A stretch of DNA of 64,000 bases from Rossellomorea sp. BNER (GCA_024213275.1 JANAVG010000010.1:120811-184810); one strand, 5' to 3'. Numbered from the stretch's first letter, positions 36,241-46,260 are shown. The notes: generated by a model from the letters alone, not told the origin. Numbers and translations: made by a program.

Positions 36241-36688
36241 ACCTTTTTATCTCCTTTCTTACACCTTCATTCATTATAATCACTTGCTCTGCTGTAAAGA
36301 TTAGGTGCCCCCCTTCTGTCTCACCGTATCTCTTTATAATGATAAATCCCATTACCCCATTACGACCTGTCTTCTCATAATAATCTTTGACTTCTTGGAA
36401 GCAGTATATTTTTTCCCCAATAAGTAATGGCCTATCATAATGATAAATTTGTTCTCCATGAATTAGCCCGTCATTAGGTATGTCCAAACCTTCGATGGCT
36501 CCATAGTCAAAAACTCTCGGAAATGTTGGTGGAGCAATATTTTTTTTATATCTTGAATTCCTTCCTGTTTCCTTATCAATAAAGATCGGGTGTGCATCCC
36601 CGATTGCCTCTGCAAATTGCTTGACTTTCGCTCTTTCAACAATATTTTTCACTTTTTTTGATCGTTTTCCAATACAGTATGTAAGCAT
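36215..36688 (-). CDS. MaoC-like dehydratase, N-terminal half protein
   Basis: A 157-residue protein like the MaoC N-terminal hot-dog domain (FAS1-DH type): VERAKVKQFAEAIGDAHPIF near residue 18, then APPTFPRVFDYG. It lacks the canonical D-x4-H hydratase motif in full. The ATG at 36688 follows GTGAGGTG. It overlaps the next gene by 26 bp, so the two should be made together and probably form a heterodimer. The thioester substrate is unknown; no other fatty acid gene is adjacent. Confidence 0.8.
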   Translation of the reverse strand: MLTYCIGKRSKKVKNIVERAKVKQFAEAIGDAHPIFIDKETGRNSRYKKNIAPPTFPRVFDYGAIEGLDIPNDGLIHGEQIYHYDRPLLIGEKIYCFQEVKDYYEKTGRNGVMGFIIIKRYGETEGGHLIFTAEQVIIMNEGVRKEIKRYEKPHRAK

Positions 36689-36753
36689 AACATTCACCTC
36701 ACTATCCATTGTACCTAAATAATGGGACTTAACAATGTAATTGACTATTAAAC

Positions 36754-37680
36754 TTATAAATCATGGGAATCAATCATTATATCCCCTTTCACGACTATGA
36801 AATCTGTATGAAAATGTTGAGACCCGAACATACCTTGTACTTCATCATATGTTTTTAGATCTGCATTCACTATCGTTCCGTCTTCGATATAGAAATAGAT
36901 TGTAAAATATTGTTTTAGGAAAGCAAAAAAAGCAGCTGCTTTTATACCTGATTTTTCAATATACTCACTGTTAAATTCAAGAAATCCTAGAGCAGAATTA
37001 CTTTTTTCAATTAATTTTGTCATCCCTTTCAGAACAAATGCCTCATACCCCTCTACATCAACTTTAAAAAGTAGATTCTGAGGCTGCGTGTCTCCTTTAA
37101 ATAATGAATCAATTGTGATTGATTCAACCGGAGTTTTTTCAATCATATGATGTGAAGGCATATAGGAGGCGGAAGACGTTCCCGACCAATGTTTATCAAC
37201 AAAGAACCATTTTTGCTCTCCATCAGTATCTGAGGCTAACGCATGAATCATTGTTATTTGTGATTTATTTGGATGGGCAGCTCTTGATTTTTCAATATAC
37301 TGAAATAGACTAGAGTTTGCTTCAATTCCATAAACTTTAGTATGTGAAGGATAGGTGGTTGAAAAAATGCATTCACCATAGTTCACCCCGACATCAATAA
37401 TTAGGTCAGGATTATGCTCTTTAACTGCATTACTCCAAAAAGTTGAAAGCCTTTTTTGTGTAACACCACCCTTTATTAACAATGCTCTCCCTCGGTTTTC
37501 GTCAGAATTAACATAGAGAATATTGGTAGAAGGTAAAACAATCCTGTTCGGTATTTTATTATTGTTTAAAGTTTTATATTTTAATAAGATCCCTAAATCA
37601 ATGAGAAATTTCCATGTTTTGGGGTAATGCTCCCACATTTTCATTAAGATCGGTTTACGAACAGAACCTATTGTTTTCAT
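36754..37680 (-). CDS. FkbM family methyltransferase
   Basis: A 308-residue protein whose central part is a SAM-dependent methyltransferase of the FkbM type: DLIIDVGVNYGECIF (about 91-105, SAM-binding loop), VYGIEANSSLF (about 117), and LLFKVDVEGYEAFVLKGM (about 203), the family signature. FkbM enzymes O-methylate sugars or small molecules. The ATG follows AAGGGAGG. It stands alone, without glycosyltransferases or polyketide genes nearby, so the substrate is unknown. Confidence 0.85.
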   Translation of the reverse strand: MKTIGSVRKPILMKMWEHYPKTWKFLIDLGILLKYKTLNNNKIPNRIVLPSTNILYVNSDENRGRALLIKGGVTQKRLSTFWSNAVKEHNPDLIIDVGVNYGECIFSTTYPSHTKVYGIEANSSLFQYIEKSRAAHPNKSQITMIHALASDTDGEQKWFFVDKHWSGTSSASYMPSHHMIEKTPVESITIDSLFKGDTQPQNLLFKVDVEGYEAFVLKGMTKLIEKSNSALGFLEFNSEYIEKSGIKAAAFFAFLKQYFTIYFYIEDGTIVNADLKTYDEVQGMFGSQHFHTDFIVVKGDIMIDSHDL

Positions 37681-37916
37681 AATGACCTCCCTTTTATTAT
37701 TCTCCTATGATTTCTTGCTGAAAAATCAAAAACCTCTATTAAAGATCATTATTAACAAAAACTTAACAATAAGGAAGGAAATACCTTTAGAATAAACGGA
37801 GATAAAATTTTTCCTGTCTATCATTTTTTTAATTATGATAGGATCTTATTAATACGAAATAATTTATTCATGGCAAGTATTTTGCTACTTTAATTTTACA
37901 TTTGGAGGGTCACATA

Positions 37917-38567
37917 ATGAAAAAATGGGCATTCGTTTCTGATTTCGATGGAACAATCTCCAAAAAGGACTTTTATTGGATCGTAATTGAGAAATACTTC
38001 CAAGGAGGTCAACACCTATTTAGGCAATGGAAAGCTGGGGAAATAAGGGATATTGACTTTTTGACGACTGTATTCAAATCAATAAATCAAAATGAAGAGC
38101 AAATTATTTCTGATATTCTTCAGATTCCCATTGATGAATATGTCCCGAGCTTCATTAGAAATGTACAGAAAAACGGTGGTGATTTTTTCATATTAAGTGC
38201 TGGGACGGATTATTATATTCATCATGTTCTAAATAAATTTGATGTTGAAAATGTTCATGTCTTTTCGAATCAAGGTTTCTACCATAAGAACAACATCCAC
38301 TTGAACATTGATGAACAGCATATCCATTACTCAGAACGATACGGCATTGATAAAACGAAGATTATCATGCAGCTCCAAGAAGAATATGAGATCGTTCATT
38401 TTATTGGAGACAGCGAGCCTGATTCACATCCAGCAGAATTTTCCGATTTAACATTTGCAAAAGACAGTCTTCAAGATTTATTGCGAGAAAAGGGAATCAC
38501 TTTTATACCAGTAAATGATTTTAAAGAGGTTGAAAAGTATTTGATTGATAAGGAAATTATGATGTAA
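37917..38567 (+). CDS. MtnX-like HAD phosphatase
   Basis: A 216-residue HAD-superfamily phosphatase: FVSDFDGTISKKD (nucleophile and acid aspartates), FILSAGTDYYI, and HFIGDSEPDSHPA at the C-terminal motif. Its sequence resembles MtnX, the 2-hydroxy-3-keto-5-methylthiopentenyl-1-phosphate phosphatase of methionine salvage. The ATG at 37917 follows TGGAGGG. No other mtn gene is adjacent, so a different phosphate ester is possible. speD, which drives production of methylthioadenosine, lies 2.5 kb away. Confidence 0.78.
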   Translation: MKKWAFVSDFDGTISKKDFYWIVIEKYFQGGQHLFRQWKAGEIRDIDFLTTVFKSINQNEEQIISDILQIPIDEYVPSFIRNVQKNGGDFFILSAGTDYYIHHVLNKFDVENVHVFSNQGFYHKNNIHLNIDEQHIHYSERYGIDKTKIIMQLQEEYEIVHFIGDSEPDSHPAEFSDLTFAKDSLQDLLREKGITFIPVNDFKEVEKYLIDKEIMM

Positions 38568-38590
38568 GATATTTTATTTAATTCTTAGGA

Positions 38591-38640
38591 GACCAAAGAA
38601 AGACTAACCCTAATGTTTTAGCCTTTCTTTGGTCTATATT
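38591..38640. terminator. Bidirectional terminator between convergent genes
   Basis: GACCAAAGAAAG and CTTTCTTTGGTC form a hairpin around CTAACCCTAATGTTTTAG, followed by TATATTTTTC on the plus strand. It separates the MtnX-like gene from the efflux gene. Confidence 0.8.
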
Positions 38641-38652
38641 TTTCTATATATA

Positions 38653-40131
38653 TCATGATTCATTCATTTTTGTAGGACTTGCAATATCTTCCGGCGTTGC
38701 TTTTTTTACAAATAGAGTAACAAGCAAACCAACAACCGCAAAGCCGAATGCAATGAAATAAACAAGCTCGACGCCTGCAACTAGTGATTGATTGATTGTT
38801 TCAGGGTTACTTGGAGTAGCTGCACTTTCTAAATATTGCTGTTGTCTTCCTGTCATAATACTGATGAATACCGAAACACCAATGGCACCAGAAACCGGTT
38901 GTAATGTATTCATAATTGCTGTGCCGTGAGGATATAAACGTTTTGGAAGTTGATTTAATCCATTTGTTTGTGCAGGCATCATCATGGCTGAGATCGAAAG
39001 CATAAGTAATATATAGCCTAAAATGATATACCAAAGTGGTGTTTCCATACCAATCTTGGTTAATGCAAACAATGTTCCGGTTAATACAATAGCAGCAGGT
39101 ATAATTAATTTTCTCGGCCCAATTTTATCAAAAAGCTTTCCCATTACGGGTGACATCAAACCGTTCAATATTGCACCTGGTAGTAAGATCAACCCTGCTG
39201 TTGCCGCTGAAAGAGCCAAAGGTCCTTGCATATACATTGGCAGAATGATTTCTGATGAAAACATTGCCATAATGATGATCACAAATAATACGGTTGCCAG
39301 TGTAAACATGGGATACTTAAATACTCTTACATCAAGCATTGGTTCTGGTAACTTTAGTTGTCTGAACACAAAGAAAATAAGAGAAATCACACCGACAATA
39401 ATAAACATTAAAACTGTCGGTTCTAAAAACCCCGCTTCCTTTTCCCCTGCAAAACTAAAGCCAAGGACAACTCCTCCAAATCCAATAGTGGATAATAGAA
39501 TCGAAAGGATATCGATCTTGGGCTTCCTCACTTCTCCTACATTCTTCAAGTATTTAAATGCAAAAAGAATGGAGAATAATGCAAATGGAATTACTGTAAT
39601 AAATAAATATCTCCAGCCCAAATGTTCAACAATAATTCCCGATAATGTTGGTCCTATTGCGGGGGCAAACATTATCACTAAACCAATGGTCCCCATAACG
39701 GCCCCCCTGCGCTCTGGTGGAAAAATCAGCAAGAACGTGTTAAAGATAATTGGAATTAACAGCCCAGTTCCGACTGCTTGTAGTACTCTTCCTGTTAGAA
39801 GAATGGTAAACGTCGGTGCTATAGCACAAATGATCGTCCCTATGGTAAATACCGTCATAGTGCCAATAAACATCTGTCGTGTAGTAAACGATTGGAGCAT
39901 TAATGCAGATATTGGAGTTAAGATTCCCATTACCAACATAAAACCTGTTGCCATCCACTGTACGGTAGTTGCTGAAACACTAAACTTTTCCATTAATGTT
40001 GTTAAGGCTATATTTAATAGAGTTTCGTTTAGTATCGCAAAAAATGCCCCAATAATTAGTGAAATCATCACAGGCTTCACATTAAAGCTTGGATCGTCAG
40101 CTAAAAATTCATATGTATTTTTTTCGCTCAT
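38653..40131 (-). CDS. DHA2-type MFS multidrug efflux protein
   Basis: A protein of about 492 residues with 14 predicted membrane segments, the number typical of the EmrB/QacA (DHA2) family. It carries the segment ETLLNIALTTLMEKF in helix 1, WMATGFMLVMG in helix 2 and the motif C region GRVLQAVGTGLLIP and IGLVIMFAPAIGPTLSG. It exports drugs with proton exchange. Two adjacent ATG codons follow AAGGAG; the second (40131) has the better spacing. It most resembles LmrB/MdtP of Bacillus subtilis. No regulator is adjacent. Confidence 0.9.
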   Translation of the reverse strand: MSEKNTYEFLADDPSFNVKPVMISLIIGAFFAILNETLLNIALTTLMEKFSVSATTVQWMATGFMLVMGILTPISALMLQSFTTRQMFIGTMTVFTIGTIICAIAPTFTILLTGRVLQAVGTGLLIPIIFNTFLLIFPPERRGAVMGTIGLVIMFAPAIGPTLSGIIVEHLGWRYLFITVIPFALFSILFAFKYLKNVGEVRKPKIDILSILLSTIGFGGVVLGFSFAGEKEAGFLEPTVLMFIIVGVISLIFFVFRQLKLPEPMLDVRVFKYPMFTLATVLFVIIIMAMFSSEIILPMYMQGPLALSAATAGLILLPGAILNGLMSPVMGKLFDKIGPRKLIIPAAIVLTGTLFALTKIGMETPLWYIILGYILLMLSISAMMMPAQTNGLNQLPKRLYPHGTAIMNTLQPVSGAIGVSVFISIMTGRQQQYLESAATPSNPETINQSLVAGVELVYFIAFGFAVVGLLVTLFVKKATPEDIASPTKMNES

Positions 40132-40340
40132 CATTTTCTCCTTATTATTTGTTTTTTTACCTCTTTTTAACATCCTATATCTTACTAGATGTAGGCCTAA
40201 ATATAAAGTAATGTGATTATGTCATAAATAAAGGCTGTTTTCGTAAACTTTGTTACTATTTTTCAAAAAAGAGGAGTGGTTGATCTCAAAAAATCTATTT
40301 ATAAAATAACCATCTTTTAGAAAAGTGCCTACACAAAATA

Positions 40341-40368
40341 AAAGCCCCTCACTCATTAGAAAGGGCTT
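40341..40368 (-). terminator. Terminator of speD
   Basis: AAGCCC and GGGCTT (plus strand 40342-40368) form a hairpin with TTTTATTTTG following on the minus strand, 20 bp beyond the speD stop. Confidence 0.7.
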
Positions 40369-40389
40369 GGTAATCCATTATCATAATTC

Positions 40390-41208
40390 TCAAGTATGTC
40401 GCTTCATATTTTTACCGTAAAATATTTCATCCATCTCCATTTTTAATTTGTTCGTAATTTCATCCATCTCATTAGAGTCTAATTTTTCCTTTGAATATCC
40501 AAACAGATAATTATTGAGATCAAAATCTTTTAACTTACATTTTGTATGGAAAATGTTTTGTGGATACACATTAACGTCAATCATATCGTAGTCATCCTTA
40601 ATTTTTTCAGGGATATAATTCTGAATGGAATTGATATCATGGTCGATAAATAGTTTGTGCCCATTAATATCCCTCGTAAACCCACGCACCCTGTAATCCA
40701 TTGTCATTATGTCTGTATCAAATGAATGGATAAGATAATGAAGTGCTTTTAGAGGTGAGATTTCTCCACATGTCGAGACATCAATATCCGCTCTAAAAGT
40801 ACTAATTCCTTCGTATGGATGATATTCCGGGTACGTGTGGACAGTTATATGACTTTTATCTAAGTGCATTGTCACCGCCTCAGGGAGCGGACCAGGTGAT
40901 TCATCGAAAGATGCCTCTGTTGGGACCTCCACAATCGGCCCTTCAGATACTAAAATCGTAACACTTGCACCTTGGGGGATATAATCCTGTTTGGCAATAT
41001 TTAAGACGTGTGCTCCAATAATATCAGCGACATTTTCTAATATTTTGGTTAATCGATCCGCATTATATTGTTCGTCAATATACTCTAAGTATGCTTCTCG
41101 TTCTTCTCTTGTTTTTGTATAGCAAATATCATACATATTAAAGCTCAATGACTTTGTTAGATTATTAAAACCATGTAATTGTATTCGCTCTTCAGGTGAT
41201 AATTTCAT
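40390..41208 (-). CDS. speD: S-adenosylmethionine decarboxylase proenzyme (long form)
   Basis: A 272-residue pyruvoyl-dependent decarboxylase of the Escherichia coli type. The self-processing site is the serine in [13 protein letters not shown] (about 118), which becomes the pyruvoyl group; the C in [12 protein letters not shown] (about 146) is the usual proton donor. It makes decarboxylated SAM for spermidine synthesis. Length is close to the 264 residues of the E. coli enzyme and about twice the short Bacillus subtilis SpeD. The ATG follows AAAAGGGG. A speE-like gene lies 18 kb away. Confidence 0.93.
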   Translation of the reverse strand: MKLSPEERIQLHGFNNLTKSLSFNMYDICYTKTREEREAYLEYIDEQYNADRLTKILENVADIIGAHVLNIAKQDYIPQGASVTILVSEGPIVEVPTEASFDESPGPLPEAVTMHLDKSHITVHTYPEYHPYEGISTFRADIDVSTCGEISPLKALHYLIHSFDTDIMTMDYRVRGFTRDINGHKLFIDHDINSIQNYIPEKIKDDYDMIDVNVYPQNIFHTKCKLKDFDLNNYLFGYSKEKLDSNEMDEITNKLKMEMDEIFYGKNMKRHT

Positions 41209-41413
41209 TGCTTATTCCCCTTTTATATATGTATTTCGTCAATGGATACAAGACAATTTAGTTTTATGATACCCTGTCTTTTAAAGAATAAAACGGTAGT
41301 CATTTACTAGGTCCATTATAAATGGAAGGAATAACCGAAATATAATGAAGGTACATTCCTTATTTATCTTAATTTTTTCGGTTAGAATGGTAGTAAGATT
41401 GGAGGATTTAACG

Positions 41414-42556
41414 TTGAGGCAATTATTCCTTTTAATAATGATGATATCCATTGCATTTATATCAAAACCTCTTTGGGAAGAACAAATGAATCAATGGGTG
41501 GACATACCTTCATTAGATTTATTAGCTGAAAAACTAGATTCTGTAAAAGAAAATCCTGATGTTGAAACAGCAATAGATTCAATAAATAGTACTTTTCATG
41601 CTCTTTTCAACAAATTAGAGGATTCAGTAGAGAATGATAAAACTGAGTCTCCCGAAACGAATAAAAAAAATATAGATAAACCAACATTAGCAACCCCAAC
41701 AGAACAAACATTTTCAGTTTCGAATATCGTACTGGGAGATAAAAAGGTTGAAGTTGAGGAAACAGTTGGATTACCACAACGCTACTCTAGAAATGAATAT
41801 GGAGTGGATTGGTTCAGCTACCATGAAAACTATCATAATTTTATGATGGTCTCCTATAATGATAAAAATCAAGTTAATGGTCTTTATACAAATCAAGACT
41901 TGATTGCATCATCTATCGGTATTAAGATTGGTAGTGCAAAAGAATCCGTTCAAAAGAACCTTGGTGAGCCACTAACAAAGATCCGAAAAGGATTGGTCTA
42001 TTATCAACTCCAAGATAATGGTGAGTATGAGGTCTATAAATTAGACAATAGTTTCGTGACAATTTTCTATGATAAACATGAAAATAATTCCGTCACAGCC
42101 ATTCAAATTATTAGTGAAGAGCTTGAAAATAATAAAAGTAATATATATGCTGATTCAAATTCAGAGTTGAAAAAAGGGTTTGAATACCAACTATTTGACT
42201 TGACCAATGCTACTAGAGTAAATCACCATCTTCCGACCTTAACATTTAATGATCATGTAAAGGAAACGGCTCGAAAACATAGTTTGGATATGGCCGATAA
42301 CCATTATTTCAGCCACACTAATTTACAAGGTCAATCTCCATTTGACCGAATGCAGGAAGATGAAATCACTTTTGTAACGGCAGGTGAAAATTTAGCCTAC
42401 GGGCAGTACAGTAGCATTTTTGCTCATGAAGGACTAATGAATAGTATGGGACACAGAAAAAACATCTTAAAACCAGATTATGAATATTTAGGTGTAGGTG
42501 TAGCGTTTAATTCAGAATCACAGCCATATTATACAGAGAACTTCTTTTCTAATTAA
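41414..42556 (+). CDS. CAP-domain secreted protein (YlbC-like)
   Basis: A 380-residue protein: an N-terminal hydrophobic segment (about 5-20) that is a signal peptide or anchor, a variable linker rich in Glu/Lys/Thr (to about 115), a CAP-associated domain (about 118-240, GIKIGSAKESVQKNLGEP), then the CAP/SCP domain (about 255-380) with HSLDMADNHYFSH, GENLAYG and GHRKNIL. The TTG start at 41414 follows GGAGG; an upstream ATG frame lacks a ribosome binding site. Related Bacillus proteins such as YlbC are exported with unknown function. Confidence 0.85.
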   Translation: MRQLFLLIMMISIAFISKPLWEEQMNQWVDIPSLDLLAEKLDSVKENPDVETAIDSINSTFHALFNKLEDSVENDKTESPETNKKNIDKPTLATPTEQTFSVSNIVLGDKKVEVEETVGLPQRYSRNEYGVDWFSYHENYHNFMMVSYNDKNQVNGLYTNQDLIASSIGIKIGSAKESVQKNLGEPLTKIRKGLVYYQLQDNGEYEVYKLDNSFVTIFYDKHENNSVTAIQIISEELENNKSNIYADSNSELKKGFEYQLFDLTNATRVNHHLPTLTFNDHVKETARKHSLDMADNHYFSHTNLQGQSPFDRMQEDEITFVTAGENLAYGQYSSIFAHEGLMNSMGHRKNILKPDYEYLGVGVAFNSESQPYYTENFFSN

Positions 42557-42560
42557 AATT

Positions 42561-42594
42561 CCCCCCACTTCATTAAATTAGTGGGGGGTTTCGT
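42561..42594. terminator. Bidirectional terminator
   Basis: CCCCCCACTTCATTAAATTAGTGGGGGG: CCCCCCACT and AGTGGGGGG arms with a T-rich tail on the plus strand and A/T-rich flank on the minus. It separates two convergent genes. Confidence 0.85.
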
Positions 42595-42602
42595 TTATTT
42601 AA

Positions 42603-43328
42603 TTATTTATTTGTAGGTACATCGCAACCATCATCCGAACAAATCAGACCTTCATTATGGTCTGGCACAATTGATTTTAGTACAGGTTTTTCATTTTCTT
42701 CTCCCCAAACCTTCAGAAGAGCATTTTCAAACACCTCTTTTGGTTGCGCTCCAGAAATTGCGTACTTTTGATTAAGGACAAAAAACGGAACACCAGTAAC
42801 ACCAATTTGACTCGCTCTGCTCTCATCATCGCGAACATCCTCTGTAAAATCATTGCTTTTCAGAATAGATTCTACTTCAATACGATCTAATCCTACTTCA
42901 TCCGCTAATTGTAATAGCGTTCCATGATCTCCGATATGCAAGCTATCCGTAAAGTAAGCTTTTAATAACCGCTCTATTATCTCCGCTTCTTTGCCTTTAG
43001 TTTCAGCAAACTTAGTCAAACGGTGTGCATCTAGCGTGTTCGTCGGAATCATTGTATCAAATTTAAAGTCGAGACCTACAGACAATGCCTGCTGCCTTAA
43101 ACTTTCATTCATTTTTTTTGCTTGTTCTATAGATGTACCATACTTCTTGGCTAAGATTTCATGAATATTTAAATCTGTATTACGATCGGAATTTGGATCA
43201 AGCTCAAAGCTTTTAAACACAACTTGTACTTTACTTTTATGTGGAAATGCGTCTAAAGCTTCTTCTAATCGACGTTTTCCTATATAACAAAATGGACAGG
43301 CATAATCAGACCATACTTCAATTATCAT
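42603..43328 (-). CDS. DsbA-fold oxidoreductase (FrnE-like)
   Basis: A 241-residue thioredoxin-fold protein with the active-site motif CPFC in WSDYACPFCYIGKRRLEE (residue 11 on) and a helical insert, then the cis-proline loop VTGVPFFVLNQKYAISGAQP near residue 175. It has no signal peptide, so it acts in the cytoplasm; FrnE-like proteins and 2-hydroxychromene-carboxylate isomerases share this layout. The C-terminal CSDDGCDVP adds two more cysteines. The ATG at 43328 follows GAGGTGG. It is transcribed alone. Confidence 0.88.
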   Translation of the reverse strand: MIIEVWSDYACPFCYIGKRRLEEALDAFPHKSKVQVVFKSFELDPNSDRNTDLNIHEILAKKYGTSIEQAKKMNESLRQQALSVGLDFKFDTMIPTNTLDAHRLTKFAETKGKEAEIIERLLKAYFTDSLHIGDHGTLLQLADEVGLDRIEVESILKSNDFTEDVRDDESRASQIGVTGVPFFVLNQKYAISGAQPKEVFENALLKVWGEENEKPVLKSIVPDHNEGLICSDDGCDVPTNK

Positions 43329-43415
43329 TATTTCCACCTCAAGGAATAGATTTAATGTGAACAGAATATCATATTACCCCTGTATATACTTCTATATTGC
43401 TCAGAATAATAGTGC

Positions 43416-45992
43416 TTAATCAAAACGTCTTGGCGTTCTTTTTCTTAGACGAGAATAGTGGCATGAGTCACAGATTGGGAACCTGAAGTCGGGTGGTAGT
43501 CTTCTCCCGCATTTTTTACATGACCTTGAAATGCTCGATACCTCTGTACTTAAGCTTTCATGAACACCGTTTGCAATGTCCTCACGTAACCGCTCCCAGT
43601 ATACTGCTTCTGTTTTCCTCCCCATTCTGTATAAAAATAAGAGATGTAAACCGACTGCTTTATATGAAACCTCTTGTTGTTCAAGATTTTTATTTTTGAT
43701 AATGGGTTCAGGTAATTCTTCGTCTTTGATAAGAGATTCTAGAGTATCTAACCATTGTCTTGTTAACTCAGGTTCTTTTTTAGAAAATGGAAGATGCAGA
43801 AATCCATATAGGTCCATCATAGGCAGTCTTGCTTCAATCTCAGTATCAGCAACAAGTTCATATAATTCACGTTCCTCGATTAACGATGCTTTCTTTGTTC
43901 CAAACGGACTTTCAAATTTATCCCAAAGCTCAAAAAAATCACCTAGATTGTGCGAGTAACGCTGGAATCGTTCAAAAACATTATTTGTTGGAGCAATAGC
44001 AAAGAATTGAACAGGCTCATCTTCCTGCTGGAGCAGTTTCCTCATCCGCTTAATATCTCTTGTAAAAGCAACCTTTCCAATATTGTAAATTCCTTTTCGT
44101 CCAGCACGTCCTGCTATTTGTTTAACCTCCTGGGAAGTTAATGTTCTCCTCCTTGTTCCATCAAATTTCTCATTTTCCAAAAATACAATTCTTCTAATTG
44201 GTAAATTCAGCCCCATACCAATGGCGTCGGTCGCAACGATGATGCTTGTTTTTCCTTTGATAAACTGTTGCATCTGTCTTTTCCGTGTCTCAGGGGGCAT
44301 ACTTCCATAAATCATACTAACTTTATGTCCATTATTCTGAAGAATCGATGCCGTTTCGAGAACTTTTCTTCGTGAAAAACAGACAATAGCATCACCTTTT
44401 TTCGCATGTTTAATGGAAAATTCCTTAGATTCAACTTCAAGTGGGAGCTCACGGTTATAATCATGAATCTCGATGTCAGCATCACCTAATAATCCTAAAA
44501 GCATGGGCTTTACATTCGTGCTCCCAATAATATGCACTTCTTTTGCATTTGCCTTTGTGATCGCTTTATACCAAGAAAAACCACGATCCTTATCCGCTAT
44601 CATTTGTGCTTCATCAATGACAATCACATCAAAATGCTCTTTCTCATAAAACATTTCTACTGTACTTGAAATATGATAAGCATTTGGAACTTCCTTTTCT
44701 TCTTCTCCTGTTTTCAAATGACAAGGGACTCCTTCCCCATTAAGCTTATCGAACACTTCTAAAGCTAAAAGACGTAATGGCGCTAAGTATAATCCGCTCT
44801 CTGCTTCTTTCATTTTTGTTAATGCATGATGGGTTTTTCCTGTATTTGTTTCCCCGATATGAAGGACATAACGTATATTCCTACCTAAGGAAGGACTGTA
44901 TTCACGTCCGAATATATCTTCAAGCATTCGAGCTTCTTCATCTTTTTTTCGTTTTAACTCTGCAAGTTCTTCCGCTTTTCTTTGCTCACGATTCATTAGG
45001 TCCATTTTATAAATTTCTAAATGAAGGTGTTCATCAAATGGAATTAAGGATAGTTTAATAAGATCCTCGACATTCTCTTTCAGGATCATTTCAAAATAAG
45101 AATGACTTAGACTATATAGTTGTTCAGCAAATATCACTTGTAATTCTCTTACTGTTAAATTATTCCCATTCACTTCTTTATACACATTCTGGATATCAGA
45201 TGAGAGGTCTTGTAGAATTAATTCAGGAACGAGTGTTGAGCTATAGTTATTTACAAGACGTTCATACGTGTAAAAATAGGTTTCATATTCCCAATAACCG
45301 CGAGTATAATCAAGCTTTTTATGAATTGACCCTGTTAATTCCGTCAAAAAATCAGCTAAAACAGTATAGGCTTGAGGATTAAAAGAACCTTGGTCTTCTA
45401 GCTCCTCCTCTATCATAAAGGGTTCAATTCTTTGATACTTTGGTTTATTTTGAAGATCATTACTAAACTTTTTTGAAACATAATATCTTGTATGAATATA
45501 ACCTACATCATGCTTATCCTCTATGAATAAGTTGATGATTTGTAAAAGTTTCTTTTGTATCATTCTTTGGGCTTCTTCTCGTTTTTCTTGTTCCTCTCTT
45601 TGAAAGAATGTTTCCCTTGCTATTCTATACGTCTTTTCCCATTCTTTCTTAAATGGAGCTACGGAGTCTTCTAACCATTGATAGACAGAAAAAGGTTGAT
45701 AATCTCTCATTTCATTTCGAAATAATTTGTTGATTAATTTACGGTCAACACCTTCTACCTCATAGTCCTTTTCCCTTAAAAATGATTTCTTATCACTTCT
45801 CGAAACATCATTTGTTACTTTATTTAACCAAACATTGATCCAGATCTGTTCAACATAATGCCCTCTTTCAGAAAGATACTCTTCAAAAGAAGGGCAGCTT
45901 TCTTTCTTTTCCATGTACTGATTTATATCTTCTTTTATTTTATGTTTCGTATGTTGTACGGCTTCTTCGTAAAGTGATTGAAGCTTATTCAT
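43416..45992 (-). CDS. Suv3-like superfamily 2 RNA helicase with C-terminal zinc finger
   Basis: An 858-residue protein. Residues 1 to about 375 are a charged, largely helical region with no recognised domain. The helicase core (about 375-700) has HIGETNTGKTHHAL (Walker A), YLAPLRLLA, DEAQ in IVIDEAQMI, IIGSTN and the C-terminal motifs VATDAIGMGLNLP and QIAGRAGRKG. This motif set is that of the mitochondrial degradosome helicase Suv3. The end carries CKKCGRRLPPDFRFPICDSC, a four-cysteine zinc finger, then a basic tail. The ATG at 45992 follows AAAAGGGG. It is alone in its transcription unit. An RNA-unwinding role is inferred from the family. Confidence 0.85.
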   Translation of the reverse strand: MNKLQSLYEEAVQHTKHKIKEDINQYMEKKESCPSFEEYLSERGHYVEQIWINVWLNKVTNDVSRSDKKSFLREKDYEVEGVDRKLINKLFRNEMRDYQPFSVYQWLEDSVAPFKKEWEKTYRIARETFFQREEQEKREEAQRMIQKKLLQIINLFIEDKHDVGYIHTRYYVSKKFSNDLQNKPKYQRIEPFMIEEELEDQGSFNPQAYTVLADFLTELTGSIHKKLDYTRGYWEYETYFYTYERLVNNYSSTLVPELILQDLSSDIQNVYKEVNGNNLTVRELQVIFAEQLYSLSHSYFEMILKENVEDLIKLSLIPFDEHLHLEIYKMDLMNREQRKAEELAELKRKKDEEARMLEDIFGREYSPSLGRNIRYVLHIGETNTGKTHHALTKMKEAESGLYLAPLRLLALEVFDKLNGEGVPCHLKTGEEEKEVPNAYHISSTVEMFYEKEHFDVIVIDEAQMIADKDRGFSWYKAITKANAKEVHIIGSTNVKPMLLGLLGDADIEIHDYNRELPLEVESKEFSIKHAKKGDAIVCFSRRKVLETASILQNNGHKVSMIYGSMPPETRKRQMQQFIKGKTSIIVATDAIGMGLNLPIRRIVFLENEKFDGTRRRTLTSQEVKQIAGRAGRKGIYNIGKVAFTRDIKRMRKLLQQEDEPVQFFAIAPTNNVFERFQRYSHNLGDFFELWDKFESPFGTKKASLIEERELYELVADTEIEARLPMMDLYGFLHLPFSKKEPELTRQWLDTLESLIKDEELPEPIIKNKNLEQQEVSYKAVGLHLLFLYRMGRKTEAVYWERLREDIANGVHESLSTEVSSISRSCKKCGRRLPPDFRFPICDSCHYSRLRKRTPRRFD

Positions 45993-46260
45993 TTTGTGTC
46001 CCCTTTTTGTCAAACTATCTATTTTTAAATGTAACCATAATGATAGCATATTATTTTTCCTGTAATACAATTTGGGGGTATTATTTTGAATTCAGACTTA
46101 ATTGACACGGAACTAAGTCATTATAAAAGAATAGATAGATGAAGGAACAGCCAAATCATAAGATCCATGACTCAATGTAATCTCTTTATAAGCAAATAAA
46201 AAAACTACAAAAATTTTAATTTTACAAGGGATCCGTTTAGAGGTTCCTAAATTATGACAT

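Noticed and set aside
39023..40216. 397-codon open frame on the plus strand
   Set aside because: It lies exactly opposite the MFS efflux gene, has an implausible low-complexity composition (I, N, P, V) and no ribosome binding site. It mirrors the codon bias of the real gene.
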